Part shown: positions 7,652 through 15,376 of the stretch, in pieces
Layout: each line of letters begins with the position of its first letter
How positions within the stretch are numbered: position 1 is the first letter of the stretch
Source of the DNA: JADGQM01 sp964441945
Lineage (GTDB): Bacteria > Desulfobacterota > Syntrophobacteria > Syntrophobacterales > Syntrophobacteraceae
Assembly: GCA_964441945.1 (NCBI GenBank)
Contig: CAYTWB010000073.1
Location: forward strand, 1-18,428
Direction: 5' to 3'
Length of the DNA stretch: 18,428 nt
Notes under the pieces: model-generated
Told to the model about the DNA's origin: nothing
Databases searched by the model: none
What the model saw: only the letters and a program-made list of their open reading frames with translations
Translations under genes and position numbers: made by a program

Positions 7652-8107
7652 TCAGAACTTGACGGTCCTGACTATCATTTCATACTCCTGAATCTCTTCC
7701 GGGGTCATCTCCCTGCGCAGCAGCTTGCGGTTAACCAGGATCGGGCATTTCTGATGCAGTGCCAGTGCCACAGCATCACTGGGTCGGCTGTCGAAAACGA
7801 CCTCCTTGCCCTGGATACCGGCATAGATTTTCGCATAGTAGGTATTCTCCTGCATTTCGTGGATCTCTATGCGGTCAAAGACCACCCCTGCATGATTCAA
7901 TATGGAAAGATACAGGTCGTGAGTCAGCGGTCTCTTCGGCTCCACAAGTCCCTTTTCCTTGGCAATGGCAGTGATTTCGGCATCTCCGACAAACATCAGG
8001 AAATAGAGGGAATCCTCTTCGGATTCTTTCAAAATCACCATATTGCCTTGAATTCGATCCGTCTTGATAAAGACCTCTTTGGCCTCCAGGAAATCCTTCG
8101 AGCTCAT
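7652..8107 (-). CDS. BFN-domain protein (bifunctional nuclease family, DUF151)
   Basis: A 151-residue protein made almost wholly of one BFN (DUF151) domain. Family features visible are GDAEITAIAKEKGLVEPKRP, LTHDLYLSILNHAG, an internal strand with YYAKIYAGIQGKEVVFDSRPSDAVALALH, and CPILVNRKLL. The motif DSRPSDAVALAL is diagnostic. Plant and Mycobacterium/Thermotoga relatives have been linked to nuclease activity or stress responses, but the bacterial role is poorly defined. The C-terminal segment MTPEEIQEYE is usual for bacterial members. I chose the ATG at 8107 because AGGAGG lies 6 nt upstream; an in-frame ATG at 8137 lacks a site. It follows cysS by 76 nt on the same strand, so it may be read from the same transcript. 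Confidence 0.88.
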   Translation of the reverse strand: MSSKDFLEAKEVFIKTDRIQGNMVILKESEEDSLYFLMFVGDAEITAIAKEKGLVEPKRPLTHDLYLSILNHAGVVFDRIEIHEMQENTYYAKIYAGIQGKEVVFDSRPSDAVALALHQKCPILVNRKLLRREMTPEEIQEYEMIVRTVKF

Positions 8108-8183
8108 GTTCGCCTCCTGCAAACTATCCGTGTCCATTCTTCATAATGACAAGGTAATCAAAGGTGCTGTTCCAGGATTCGAT

Positions 8184-9668
8184 TCAGGCGCCAACGCGCC
8201 AGCGGGTACCCTGTGGTGTGTCCTCAAGAAAAATCTTCTTCTCTTCCAGCTCGCTCCTGATGCGGTCACTCTCTGCAAAGACCTTTGCCAGCCTGGCCTG
8301 GCGGCGAAGTTCGATGAGGCGCTCCACCTCCTCTTCGGTCATACCGGTCATCTTCAACTTGAGTTTCCGCTGTTCCTCGAAAAAGACCTGGTGTTCCCTG
8401 GAGAGCAATCCCAGGACCCGGGCACATTCCAGCAGCTTATCGGCTCCCCGCCGAACCAGAACGGCGCCGGCGCCCTTGAGCTTCTTTTGCCCAAACTGGT
8501 CAAGAAAACGCTGCAGACGCCTCTGCAACGTGAAAAGATACCCTATGGCCTGAGCCGTATTGAAATCATTGTTCATGGCATCTTCAAAGGCTCCTGTGAC
8601 CCCGGCGATGTAGTCGTAGAGCTCCGGGTCCTGTTTATGAAGGGCGGTCTCGTTGACCGGCAATTCCGGCGGCTGCGCTGCGCGCTCGTCAATGGCAGAC
8701 AATGTCCCGTACAGCTTCTCCACACCCCTCTCCGCTTCAACGATGTTTTCATCGCAAAAGTCCACAGGACTCCGGTAATGCTTGCTGAGAACAAACAAAC
8801 GCAAAACTTCGGGATGCACTTCTTTGAGAAAGTCACGGATGATAAAGAAATTGCCTAAAGATTTCGACATCTTCTGGTTGTTGATATTGACAAACCCGTT
8901 ATGGATCCAGTAGCGAACGAACGGAACATCGAAGGCCGCTTCACTCTGAGCGATTTCGTTCTCATGGTGCGGGAAAATGAGGTCCTTCCCTCCACCATGA
9001 ATATCGAAGGTCTCTCCGAGATAGCTTCTGCCCATGGCTGAGCATTCAATGTGCCAGCCGGGCCGCCCGGGACCCCAGGGGCTCTCCCACATCGGTTCAC
9101 CCGGTTTGCTTCCCTTCCAGAGCACAAAGTCCAGGGGGTTCCGCTTGTTGACATCAATTTCGACCCGTGCTCCCGCCACCATCTCTTCGAGCGACCGCCC
9201 GGACAGCTTGCCGTATCCCTGGAAGCGCTCCACTTCAAAATAGACGTCGGTGCCGGACTGGTAGGCCATTCCCTTTGTAACCAATCCCTTAATGATTTCC
9301 ACCATCTCCGGAATATGATCGGTTGCCAGCGGTTCGACATTCGGCCGCAGAATACCGAGTGCGTCCATATCCTCATGAAACGCTGCAACAAAACGATCGG
9401 CGATGACTCGATAGTCGACGCCCAACTCATTCGCCCGGCGAATTATCTTGTCGTCGATGTCGGTAAAATTCCTGACATAGGTCACTTCATAGCCAAGTCG
9501 CATCAGGTACCGGTAAATGACATCAAAGACAATGGCCGAACGGGCATGTCCGATATGACAGTAATCATACACTGTAATCCCGCAGACATAGAACCTGACC
9601 TTTCCGGGTTCCAGAGGAACGAACTCCTCCTTGTTCTTCGTCAGGGTGTTGTAGACCCGCAATCCCAT
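8184..9668 (-). CDS. cysS: Cysteinyl-tRNA synthetase
   Basis: A 494-residue class I aminoacyl-tRNA synthetase that charges tRNA-Cys in the cytosol. It has the HIGH motif HIGH at 38-41 and the KMSKS motif at 266-270. The zinc ligands are Cys29 (FYVCGITVYD), Cys209 (HIECSAMG), His234 and Glu238 (FPHHENE). The zinc site discriminates cysteine from serine. The DALR-like anticodon-binding region follows, and the C-terminal part includes RRQARLAKVFAESDRIRSEL and ends in DTPQGTRWRVG, typical of the family. The length is normal. The ATG at 9668 has GAGGAG about 10 nt upstream. It lies 248 nt downstream of ispF, a gap with a strong hairpin. ispF-cysS adjacency is common in many bacteria. Confidence 0.97.
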   Translation of the reverse strand: MGLRVYNTLTKNKEEFVPLEPGKVRFYVCGITVYDYCHIGHARSAIVFDVIYRYLMRLGYEVTYVRNFTDIDDKIIRRANELGVDYRVIADRFVAAFHEDMDALGILRPNVEPLATDHIPEMVEIIKGLVTKGMAYQSGTDVYFEVERFQGYGKLSGRSLEEMVAGARVEIDVNKRNPLDFVLWKGSKPGEPMWESPWGPGRPGWHIECSAMGRSYLGETFDIHGGGKDLIFPHHENEIAQSEAAFDVPFVRYWIHNGFVNINNQKMSKSLGNFFIIRDFLKEVHPEVLRLFVLSKHYRSPVDFCDENIVEAERGVEKLYGTLSAIDERAAQPPELPVNETALHKQDPELYDYIAGVTGAFEDAMNNDFNTAQAIGYLFTLQRRLQRFLDQFGQKKLKGAGAVLVRRGADKLLECARVLGLLSREHQVFFEEQRKLKLKMTGMTEEEVERLIELRRQARLAKVFAESDRIRSELEEKKIFLEDTPQGTRWRVGA

Positions 9669-9850
9669 GCGCTACGATCTCCTCATGTGTACGGTACCCG
9701 ATTGACTCACACCAAACAACACTACCGGCATCCCGATACGGCCGTCATGAAACCGCTCACCCTATTCTTCCTCAAAGGAGGAATGGAACGGTGTCGCTTC
9801 ATAGTATCCACCATCAGGCTCGAACCATCAAGTACACAGTTGAACCGCCC

Positions 9851-9882
9851 CGAACCGGGTAAGCGATGGAGTCCCCGGTTCG
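9851..9882 (-). other. Hairpin between ispF and cysS
   Basis: CGAACCGGG (9851-9859) pairs perfectly with CCCGGTTCG (9874-9882) around a 14-base loop, in the 248-base gap between ispF and cysS. A second possible pairing uses GTCCCC (9871-9876) and GGGGAC (9890-9895), so the two stems exclude each other. No T-run follows on the minus strand. It may affect mRNA processing or attenuation before cysS. I see no T-box elements and no recognisable riboswitch. Confidence 0.4.
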
Positions 9883-9916
9883 AACAGCAGGGGACCCGGT
9901 ATCGCTCACGACTGCA

Positions 9917-10396
9917 TTATGAAGATATCTTCTCCAGCAGCGCCACGGCACAGGCTGCGATACCTTCTTCCCTCCCGGTGAAACCGAGCCGCTCTGTTGT
10001 TGTTGCCTTGACGTTGATGCATGATTCCGCAAGACCGGTCATGCGAGAGATCTGTGTCACCATTTGAGGAACATACGGCGCAATGCGGGGTTTCTGAAGT
10101 ACCAGGGTCGTATCGATATTCCGAATTGCATAGCCGCATTTCTTGATGAGGGAGACGGTTTGCTGAAGAAGAACGAGGCTCGATATGCCTTTGTACGCCG
10201 GGTCGGAATCCGGGAAATGACGCCCGATATCCCCCTGTCCCGCCGCTCCCAGAAGCGCATCGCAGATCGCATGAAGCAACACATCCGCATCGGAATGACC
10301 AAGCAGTCCATGAGTATGAGGAATCTCCACTCCGCCCAAAACGAGGCGTCGATCCAGGGCGAAGGCATGAACATCGTATCCGAATCCAACTCGCAT
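9917..10396 (-). CDS. ispF: 2-C-methyl-D-erythritol 2,4-cyclodiphosphate synthase
   Basis: A 159-residue enzyme of the MEP isoprenoid pathway. It cyclises CDP-methylerythritol 2-phosphate to methylerythritol cyclodiphosphate and works as a trimer. The metal ligands are visible as Asp8 and His10 in GYDVHAF and His42 in HSDADVLLHAICDA. DIGRHFPDSDPAYKG, ATTTERLGFTGREEGIAA and the short C-terminal helix are also family motifs. The length is standard. The ATG at 10396 lies 5 nt after the ispD stop and its ribosome binding site (AAGGTGGGA) lies in the last ispD codons, so the two are translationally coupled. The two enzymes are often neighbours or fused (IspDF). Confidence 0.97.
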   Translation of the reverse strand: MRVGFGYDVHAFALDRRLVLGGVEIPHTHGLLGHSDADVLLHAICDALLGAAGQGDIGRHFPDSDPAYKGISSLVLLQQTVSLIKKCGYAIRNIDTTLVLQKPRIAPYVPQMVTQISRMTGLAESCINVKATTTERLGFTGREEGIAACAVALLEKISS

Positions 10397-10401
10397 CGCT
10401 T

Positions 10402-11235
10402 CTATCCCACCTTATCAGCGGAATCACTCTGCCGGCCGACCTGCGTCAGTAAAAAGCTCCCCCAGACCAGGTCTTCCTGCGTGGTAACCTTAATGTTGGA
10501 TCGCTCCCCCGGCACTACGGCAACAGGCAGGCCAAGCCTCTCCACAAAAAAGGCGTCATCCGTGCCCGAGCAACCCTGCCTTCGAGCTTCCAGGTAGGCG
10601 GTCAGGAGAATGTCCTTTCGAAATACCTGTGGAGTCTGGACAAGCCAGATTTCATCTCTGGGAAGAGTCTCCCCCACCCTTGCATCCCGCACGCGTTTGA
10701 CGGTATCGGTGGCGGGCAGGGCCGCAATGGCTGCACCGGTCTTCCGAGCCGCCTTCCAGGTATTCTCGATCAATATGCTGGAGACAAACGGCCTCACACC
10801 GTCGTGAATGAGGACCCATTGACAATCGCCAGGCAGCGCCTGGAGGGCATTGAACACGCTGTCCTGCCGTTCGGTTCCACCCAGGGTCAGAGTGACAAAC
10901 TTCCGGCTGCCGTCCCAACTGCCGGCCGGGGCCGCCCCAGGGGCGCACAGCTCATCCTCGTGCAGGCTGCACCGCTCCTGGAGCTCTTCTTTGGATAAGT
11001 AACAGAGCCTGAGCAGATTGTCGGCACAGTAACGGCTCACCAGGCTTTCCGCTTCGCTGCAAAAATCCTTCGGGACCACCAGCAGAATCCCCGAAAGGAA
11101 GTCCACTCTGGAGAACGTCTCCAGGGTGTGCAGCAGAATGGGCCTTCCGGACAATTCCAGAAACTGTTTCGGTTTGGCGTTTCCCATCCGCACACCGCGG
11201 CCGGCGGCGGGGATGATGGCACAGGTTTTGGACAT
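10402..11235 (-). CDS. ispD: 2-C-methyl-D-erythritol 4-phosphate cytidylyltransferase
   Basis: Transfers CMP from CTP to methylerythritol 4-phosphate in the MEP pathway. Family motifs are all present: PAAGRGVRMG (9-18) and KPKQF (21-25) for CTP binding, GGTERQDSV (119-127), HDGVRPF (144-150), TDT (176-178), TPQ (201-203), TDDA (225-228) and SNIKVTTQEDL (246-256). At 277 residues it is longer than the usual 220-240. The extra length is mainly an insertion at about residues 70-113, before GGTERQ, and residues 59-97 hold five cysteines (59, 70, 78, 89, 97). I chose the ATG at 11235, 44 bases after the RNase P RNA 3' end. The open frame continues upstream through rnpB, but that is not coding. The ribosome binding site is weak. 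It overlaps the ispF signals, giving a coupled ispD-ispF unit. Confidence 0.93.
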   Translation of the reverse strand: MSKTCAIIPAAGRGVRMGNAKPKQFLELSGRPILLHTLETFSRVDFLSGILLVVPKDFCSEAESLVSRYCADNLLRLCYLSKEELQERCSLHEDELCAPGAAPAGSWDGSRKFVTLTLGGTERQDSVFNALQALPGDCQWVLIHDGVRPFVSSILIENTWKAARKTGAAIAALPATDTVKRVRDARVGETLPRDEIWLVQTPQVFRKDILLTAYLEARRQGCSGTDDAFFVERLGLPVAVVPGERSNIKVTTQEDLVWGSFLLTQVGRQSDSADKVG

Positions 11236-11278
11236 AAGGAGACAATCCAGAGCAAAAGAGCAATAGAAGAAAAGATTT

Positions 11279-11654
<376 letters not shown>

Positions 11655-11711
11655 AAATACCTCAATGAACTTTCGGCTGTCAGCCGGCATGCACAACATC
11701 CACCTGGTGAG

Positions 11712-11741
11712 AGTAAAACATTGCACACAGGCTTTAGTCAA
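11712..11741 (-). promoter_or_regulatory. Candidate rnpB promoter
   Basis: On the minus strand TTGACT (11736-11741) and TTTACT (11712-11717) are separated by 18 bases, resembling sigma70 -35 and -10 boxes (5 of 6 and 4 of 6 matches to consensus). Initiation would lie about 50 bases ahead of the mature RNase P RNA 5' end, implying 5' trimming. The call rests on sequence resemblance only, and a closer promoter is possible. Confidence 0.35.
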
Positions 11742-11873
11742 TGGAGCACATAACAAAGCTGGGGTCAGTTTGCAAGATTTGAATGGATGGGCTGGAACTC
11801 CACCTGTACGGGTCGCTTTTTCCCGCCGATCTTCAGAACAGCGCCGCACAATAGAGTGACAATCATCGCATGG

Positions 11874-11948
11874 CGTGATTCCGGCATGCTGTTGGCCGGA
11901 ATCCAGAAAAGCTTCCTGGATACCGGCCAAGAACCTGCCGGTATGACG
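11874..11948. repeat. REP-like double-hairpin element, copy 1
   Basis: The element has a three-stem cruciform plan. ATTCCGGC (11878-11885) pairs with GCCGGAAT (11895-11902). ATCCAG (11901-11906) pairs with CTGGAT (11916-11921). ACCGGC pairs with GCCGGT in the right arm. Outer ends CGTGAT and ATGACG pair imperfectly. It belongs to the widespread GTCAT-CCGGC...GCCGG-ATCCAG dispersed repeat type (family knowledge). The same plan recurs at 12014-12086. Confidence 0.7.
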
Positions 11949-11987
11949 AATGGGAATTCGGACACTCATTTATACGGAGCGGTACTT

Positions 11988-12121
11988 AGAGGCCGTCTGA
12001 AAAATACCCGCATACGTCATACCGGCGAAGGCCGGTATCCAGAAAACCGCGTAATTCCTGGATGCCGGTTTTCACCGGCATGACGTTGAGGGCACCGTGA
12101 GCCAATTTTCAGACGGCCTCT
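11988..12121. mobile_element. MITE-like element with 16-bp terminal inverted repeats
   Basis: A 134-bp element bounded by a perfect 16-bp inverted repeat (AGAGGCCGTCTGAAAA at 11988-12003 and its complement at 12106-12121). The 6-mer CTTAGA occurs directly at both edges (11985-11990 and 12120-12125), which fits a target-site duplication. There is no room for a transposase, so it would be non-autonomous. It contains the second REP-like double hairpin. Each inverted repeat contains AGGCCGTCTGAA, identical to a DNA-uptake-sequence dialect known from Neisseriaceae, probably by chance. No relative or parent transposase is visible here. Confidence 0.5.
12014..12086. repeat. REP-like double-hairpin element, copy 2
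   Basis: A very regular cruciform. The outer stem pairs ACGTCAT (12014-12020) with ATGACGT (12080-12086). The left hairpin pairs ATACCGGC with GCCGGTAT around GAAG (12019-12038). The central stem pairs ATCCAG (12037-12042) with CTGGAT (12058-12063). The right hairpin pairs ATGCCGGT with ACCGGCAT around TTTC (12062-12081). It is nested inside the element at 11988-12121. Confidence 0.75.
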
Positions 12122-12187
12122 TAGAGATGAGTGACGATCACACCCCCTGAGGCTCACGCACGTCAGTGCATCACTTGAGAAGTCTTG

Positions 12188-13357
12188 TCAGCCGAAAACT
12201 TGCCTGGAGTTCCACCCGAACAGATCAAAAGGTTCTTTCTGAATGCGACAGATCAGCTTGCGATTGGCGGCAGGGAAGGTGTAGCGATCGAGCTCTTCAA
12301 AATCCACCCACCGCCCGTCGACAGCTGAGCGGAGGACAATTCTGGGGCTGGCATCCGTGGTCTGACACGCGAAGGCGTGGAGTGTGACTCGAAAGGTGGT
12401 GTACTGGTGGCGGATCACGGCAATCTTTTGCAGCACACGAATGTTCAGCTCCAGCTCTTCCCGGAACTCTCGCACAAGGGCCTCCTGCGGGGTTTCTTCA
12501 CCCTGGATCTTCCCTCCCGGGAATTCCCATAAATGCGGCATGAGTCCGGAAGGCGGACGTTTCTGGATGAAGACCTTTCCTCCACGCCCCAAAATGCCCA
12601 CCGCTGTCTGAATGGAAACAATGTCTTTAGCCCTTTGAACTCTAGGCCTCGATGACACCACATCCATTTGCAGCGCCCGACAATGGGCTCTGACCGGACA
12701 CCGGGTACATGAAGGGTTTCTCGGCGTACAGACCAGGGCCCCCAGGTCCATGAGCGACTGATTGAAGCTTCTGGCCTTTCCTTCGGGAAGAATGCCCCTG
12801 GCCATACTCCAGAGGACTTCTTGGCTCTCCCTCTCCCCGACGGGTGCAGCCACATCAAACAACCGGGAAAAAACCCTGGCAACATTGCCGTCCACGGCCG
12901 GAAAGTCAAGGTTGAAGGCTATGCTCAGGATCGCCCCGGCCGTGTAGCGCCCAATGCCCGGCAGCCGAGTCAGCAGATCATAATCTCTCGGGAAATCTGC
13001 ACCGTAGTCCTTGACCAAAACCTGAGCCGCCTTGTGAATATTCAGAGCACGAGAGTAGTATCCCATGCCTTCCCAATGTTTGAGAAGATCCTCTTCCGGC
13101 GCCAGGGCAACCGACTTCAGGTCGGGAAAACGCTCCATCCAGCGGGAATAGTAGGGAAGCATCGTCTTAACCTGGGTCTGCTGGAGCATGATCTCGGAGA
13201 TCCAGACTTCATAGGGTCTGTAGAGCAACCGCCACGGCAGCTTTCGCTGGTTTGATTCAAACCAGTCGAGAAGCTTCACCTGGATTGGTTCATATCCTTT
13301 CTCCGGCATTGCCATTTGGAACCCGCTCTTCATTGCTGTGACAAAAAGGGTGGGCAC
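12188..13357 (-). CDS. mutY: A/G-specific adenine DNA glycosylase
   Basis: Removes adenine mispaired with 8-oxoguanine or guanine in base-excision repair. In numbering from 13357 the catalytic Glu55 lies in SEIMLQQTQV, the helix-hairpin-helix is LPGIGRYTAGAI (132-143), and the catalytic Asp156 is in VDGNVARV. The [4Fe-4S] cluster ligands are Cys210, 217, 220 and 226 (C-x6-C-x2-C-x5-C). The C-terminal MutT-like domain reads the oxidised base. Its nudix box (282-304) is nearly intact, with only the late Gly changed to Glu. The frame opens at GTG 13357 (GAGG 5 nt upstream), and ATG codons follow at residues 9, 15 and 17. E. coli MutY begins near residue 17-24, so the true start may be one of these. 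It lies 71 nt after the aminopeptidase gene on the same strand and is probably cotranscribed. Confidence 0.95.
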   Translation of the reverse strand: MPTLFVTAMKSGFQMAMPEKGYEPIQVKLLDWFESNQRKLPWRLLYRPYEVWISEIMLQQTQVKTMLPYYSRWMERFPDLKSVALAPEEDLLKHWEGMGYYSRALNIHKAAQVLVKDYGADFPRDYDLLTRLPGIGRYTAGAILSIAFNLDFPAVDGNVARVFSRLFDVAAPVGERESQEVLWSMARGILPEGKARSFNQSLMDLGALVCTPRNPSCTRCPVRAHCRALQMDVVSSRPRVQRAKDIVSIQTAVGILGRGGKVFIQKRPPSGLMPHLWEFPGGKIQGEETPQEALVREFREELELNIRVLQKIAVIRHQYTTFRVTLHAFACQTTDASPRIVLRSAVDGRWVDFEELDRYTFPAANRKLICRIQKEPFDLFGWNSRQVFG

Positions 13358-13428
13358 GCAGCCTCAGACGAAAGCTGCGCAGAAACTTCCAAAGAATCCT
13401 GTGCAGGACCTTGTCTTACAGCCATTTG

Positions 13429-14544
13429 CTACCGCCAATCATAATAGAGGCTTTGACGGTTGAGCAGTTCACAACCCTTTTCGGTAATGCGAACCATCTC
13501 TTCCAGTCTCACTCCGCCGTAGCCCCTAAGATAGATTCCCGGCTCAATGGTGACCACCATGTTCTCCTGGAGTATCATGCTCTTCTGCTTTCGAAGTCCG
13601 GGCTTCTCATGAACCGCCAGTCCAACCCCATGCCCCAGGCCATGCCCGAAATGGTCACCATATCCTTCCCCGGCAATCAGCCTTCTCGCCACGCCATCGA
13701 CTTCAGCCGTATCTCTTCCCGCCCGGATGAAATCCATAGCAGCCAGTTGGGCGTCTCGAACAACCCGATAGATCTCTTGCAGTTTGGGCCCCGGCACCCC
13801 AGCGAACCAGGTCCGGGTCATGTCCGAGCAGTAATGTCCGAGCCTCGCCCCCACGTCCAGAACCACCGAATCACCGGTGACAATGCTTCGGTCCGTCGGC
13901 ACCGCATGGGGCAGTGCCGCGTTGGGGCCGCCCGCAACGATGGGAGGAAATGAGACGGCTTCTGCACCGGCTTCTCTTATAGTGCGCTCTATCTCCCAGG
14001 CGATTTCCTTTTCCGTGCGACCCGGGCGCAGGTTCTCCCACACGCCGACCAGCACCTTTTCAGTCAGTGCGAGCGAGGACCTTATCTTGTCAATCTCCTC
14101 CGGCTCCTTAACCATTCGAATCTGCTCAACAAGGTCTTCGATCGGGACCAGACTGGCTGCGGATTGAGCCTTCCTCAGGGCTTCCTCAACTTCGCGATAT
14201 TTGCTGAATGTCAGATGGTGAGACTCAACCCCAACCCGTTCCACCGCAAACTCCGAAAAGAGCTGAGATAGAACCCGACTGAGCCCATCGTCCAGAATCA
14301 AGACCTGAAAACCACCGGCCTCGTTCTCGGCCTCCTCTTGATAGCGGAAATCTGTTATGAGACACTGTTTCGAGTGAGTGATCAAGAGATATCCGGAGCT
14401 TTCCGTGAGCTGCAAATCCCCGGCGCCATAACCGCTCAGATAATAGCGGTTCTCTGGAACCGCCACCAGGAAGGCATCGATATGCCGCTCATCGAGCAAG
14501 CTGCGCAATCGATTCAGCCGACCGGCAAAAACTTCTCTTTCCAT
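13429..14544 (-). CDS. Xaa-Pro aminopeptidase (M24 metallopeptidase)
   Basis: A 371-residue PepP/YqhT-type aminopeptidase that removes N-terminal residues ahead of proline. The N-terminal creatinase-like domain (about 1-135) includes AFLVAVPENRYYLSGY. The C-terminal pita-bread domain holds the dinuclear metal ligands: Asp230 (VVLDVGARLGHYCSD), Asp241, His301 (GHGLGHGVGL), Glu334 (TIEPGIY) and Glu348 (VRLEE). VKEPEEIDKIRSSLALT marks the domain linker. The length is normal for the short bacterial form. I chose the ATG at 14544 (GAGGGAG upstream). An open frame extends to 14685 but lacks family similarity. The pepP-like name is not certain, so I leave the symbol blank. A TACAAT box on the minus strand at 14620-14625 might be its promoter. 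Confidence 0.93.
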   Translation of the reverse strand: MEREVFAGRLNRLRSLLDERHIDAFLVAVPENRYYLSGYGAGDLQLTESSGYLLITHSKQCLITDFRYQEEAENEAGGFQVLILDDGLSRVLSQLFSEFAVERVGVESHHLTFSKYREVEEALRKAQSAASLVPIEDLVEQIRMVKEPEEIDKIRSSLALTEKVLVGVWENLRPGRTEKEIAWEIERTIREAGAEAVSFPPIVAGGPNAALPHAVPTDRSIVTGDSVVLDVGARLGHYCSDMTRTWFAGVPGPKLQEIYRVVRDAQLAAMDFIRAGRDTAEVDGVARRLIAGEGYGDHFGHGLGHGVGLAVHEKPGLRKQKSMILQENMVVTIEPGIYLRGYGGVRLEEMVRITEKGCELLNRQSLYYDWR

Positions 14545-14866
14545 TGCTCCCTCTTTTCTGAAGAACAATGCACTGAAATCTCGCCCCCCGGGAAGGAGGC
14601 GAGGGTCAACTCCGGAGCGATTGTATACGAAAAAGACACCAAAAAGAAATGCTGTCTGTTCTTGTGTTCTTGGAACCCAAACCACTCAAAGGCCGCCTCG
14701 ACCTCTTTGGCCGGCTGTCGACTATCAGCCGTTGTTTCTCTGCCGCCGGATTCTGCCCGAAGCATGACAAATCAACAGATGAGGTTTGGGATTCTGCCGG
14801 GATATGGTATGGTTTGAAGGTCGAAAATGCAGGTCAAAGGAGTACAGAAGGAAGGAGCCGTGAAAA
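14545..14866. other. Divergent intergenic region
   Basis: These 322 bases separate the divergent aminopeptidase and NIL-ferredoxin genes and should hold both promoters. On the minus strand TACAAT at 14620-14625 resembles a -10 box. On the plus strand TTGGGA and TATGGT, 16 bases apart (about 14786-14813), are a weak candidate pair for the ferredoxin gene. No strong hairpin or binding-site repeat is visible, and the open frames are not convincing as genes. Confidence 0.45.
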
Positions 14867-15292
14867 ATGAACGCACGAATGCTGGTTTTGAGGTTTCCTA
14901 AAGATATCGTGGATAAACCCATCATCACCTACCTGGTCCGGGACTATGATTTGACGTTTAATATCCTGAAAGCCCAGATCTATCCCCGCAGAGAAGGCAT
15001 GGTCGTGATGGAGCTGCGAGGTGACCCCGGCAACTTTAGAGAGGGTATTCAGTATCTCAAGGATATGGGGGTTTACATCGAACCGGTTGCCCACGGCATC
15101 AGGCGAGATGAGGAGAGATGTTATCAGTGTGGTGCCTGTACGGCGGTCTGTCCGACGGGAGCTTTGTACATTAAAAGGCCGGAGATGGAGGTCCTGTTCG
15201 ATTCCGAGGCATGCAGCGCCTGTGAGCTCTGTGTGAAGACCTGCCCTTCCAGGGCGATGATCGTGACCTTTGACAAGACCCTGGTTGAATAG
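14867..15292 (+). CDS. NIL-domain protein with two [4Fe-4S] clusters
   Basis: A 141-residue protein with an N-terminal NIL domain (about 1-75, an ACT-like sulfur-amino-acid-related domain also found at the end of MetN) and a C-terminal 2[4Fe-4S] ferredoxin. The first cluster uses Cys85, 88, 91 and 95 (CYQCGACTAVCPTG). The second uses Cys116, 119, 122 and 126 (CSACELCVKTCPSRA). This architecture matches the MA1822-type protein, which in methanogens works with a COG1900 (DUF39) protein in making homocysteine from aspartate semialdehyde. No DUF39 partner is in the window, so the assignment is by architecture. The ATG at 14867 has AGGAG 9 nt upstream. A 84-nt gap leads to mtaB. Confidence 0.88.
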   Translation: MNARMLVLRFPKDIVDKPIITYLVRDYDLTFNILKAQIYPRREGMVVMELRGDPGNFREGIQYLKDMGVYIEPVAHGIRRDEERCYQCGACTAVCPTGALYIKRPEMEVLFDSEACSACELCVKTCPSRAMIVTFDKTLVE

Positions 15293-15376
15293 GAGACCGG
15301 CAATTGCCGGGAGATAGCTCAGAAAAGACGGCTTCATTTGGAGCCAGTCCGCCCTTGGATTGACAGGTCGAGGCAG

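Larger units (their letters stand above)
11655..12187. other. Non-coding repeat-rich stretch between mutY and rnpB
   Basis: This 533-base stretch holds no convincing gene. The short open frames within it have no ribosome binding sites and run across repeats. It contains the probable rnpB promoter region (11712-11741), two cruciform REP-like elements (11874-11948 and 12014-12086) and a MITE-like inverted-repeat element (11988-12121). A further 8-bp inverted repeat pairs CGTGAGCC (12096-12103) with GGCTCACG (12151-12158). Confidence 0.7.

Noticed and set aside
6847..7662. Open frame of 271 codons on the plus strand
   Set aside because: It lies antisense to the RdgC-family gene and the 51-residue gene, has no ribosome binding site and no family resemblance.
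9851..9906. tRNA-like sequence with a GGTTCGAA stretch
   Set aside because: The stems do not fit a cloverleaf: the T-arm has no matching partner and there is no acceptor stem.
9051..10067. Open frame of 338 codons on the plus strand
   Set aside because: It is antisense to cysS, the leader gap and part of ispF; cysS is unambiguous.
11988..12121. Interpretation as working DNA-uptake sequences
   Set aside because: Two 12-mers in one hairpin-like repeat are explained better as element ends. No competence genes are in the window, so I only list the match as an oddity.
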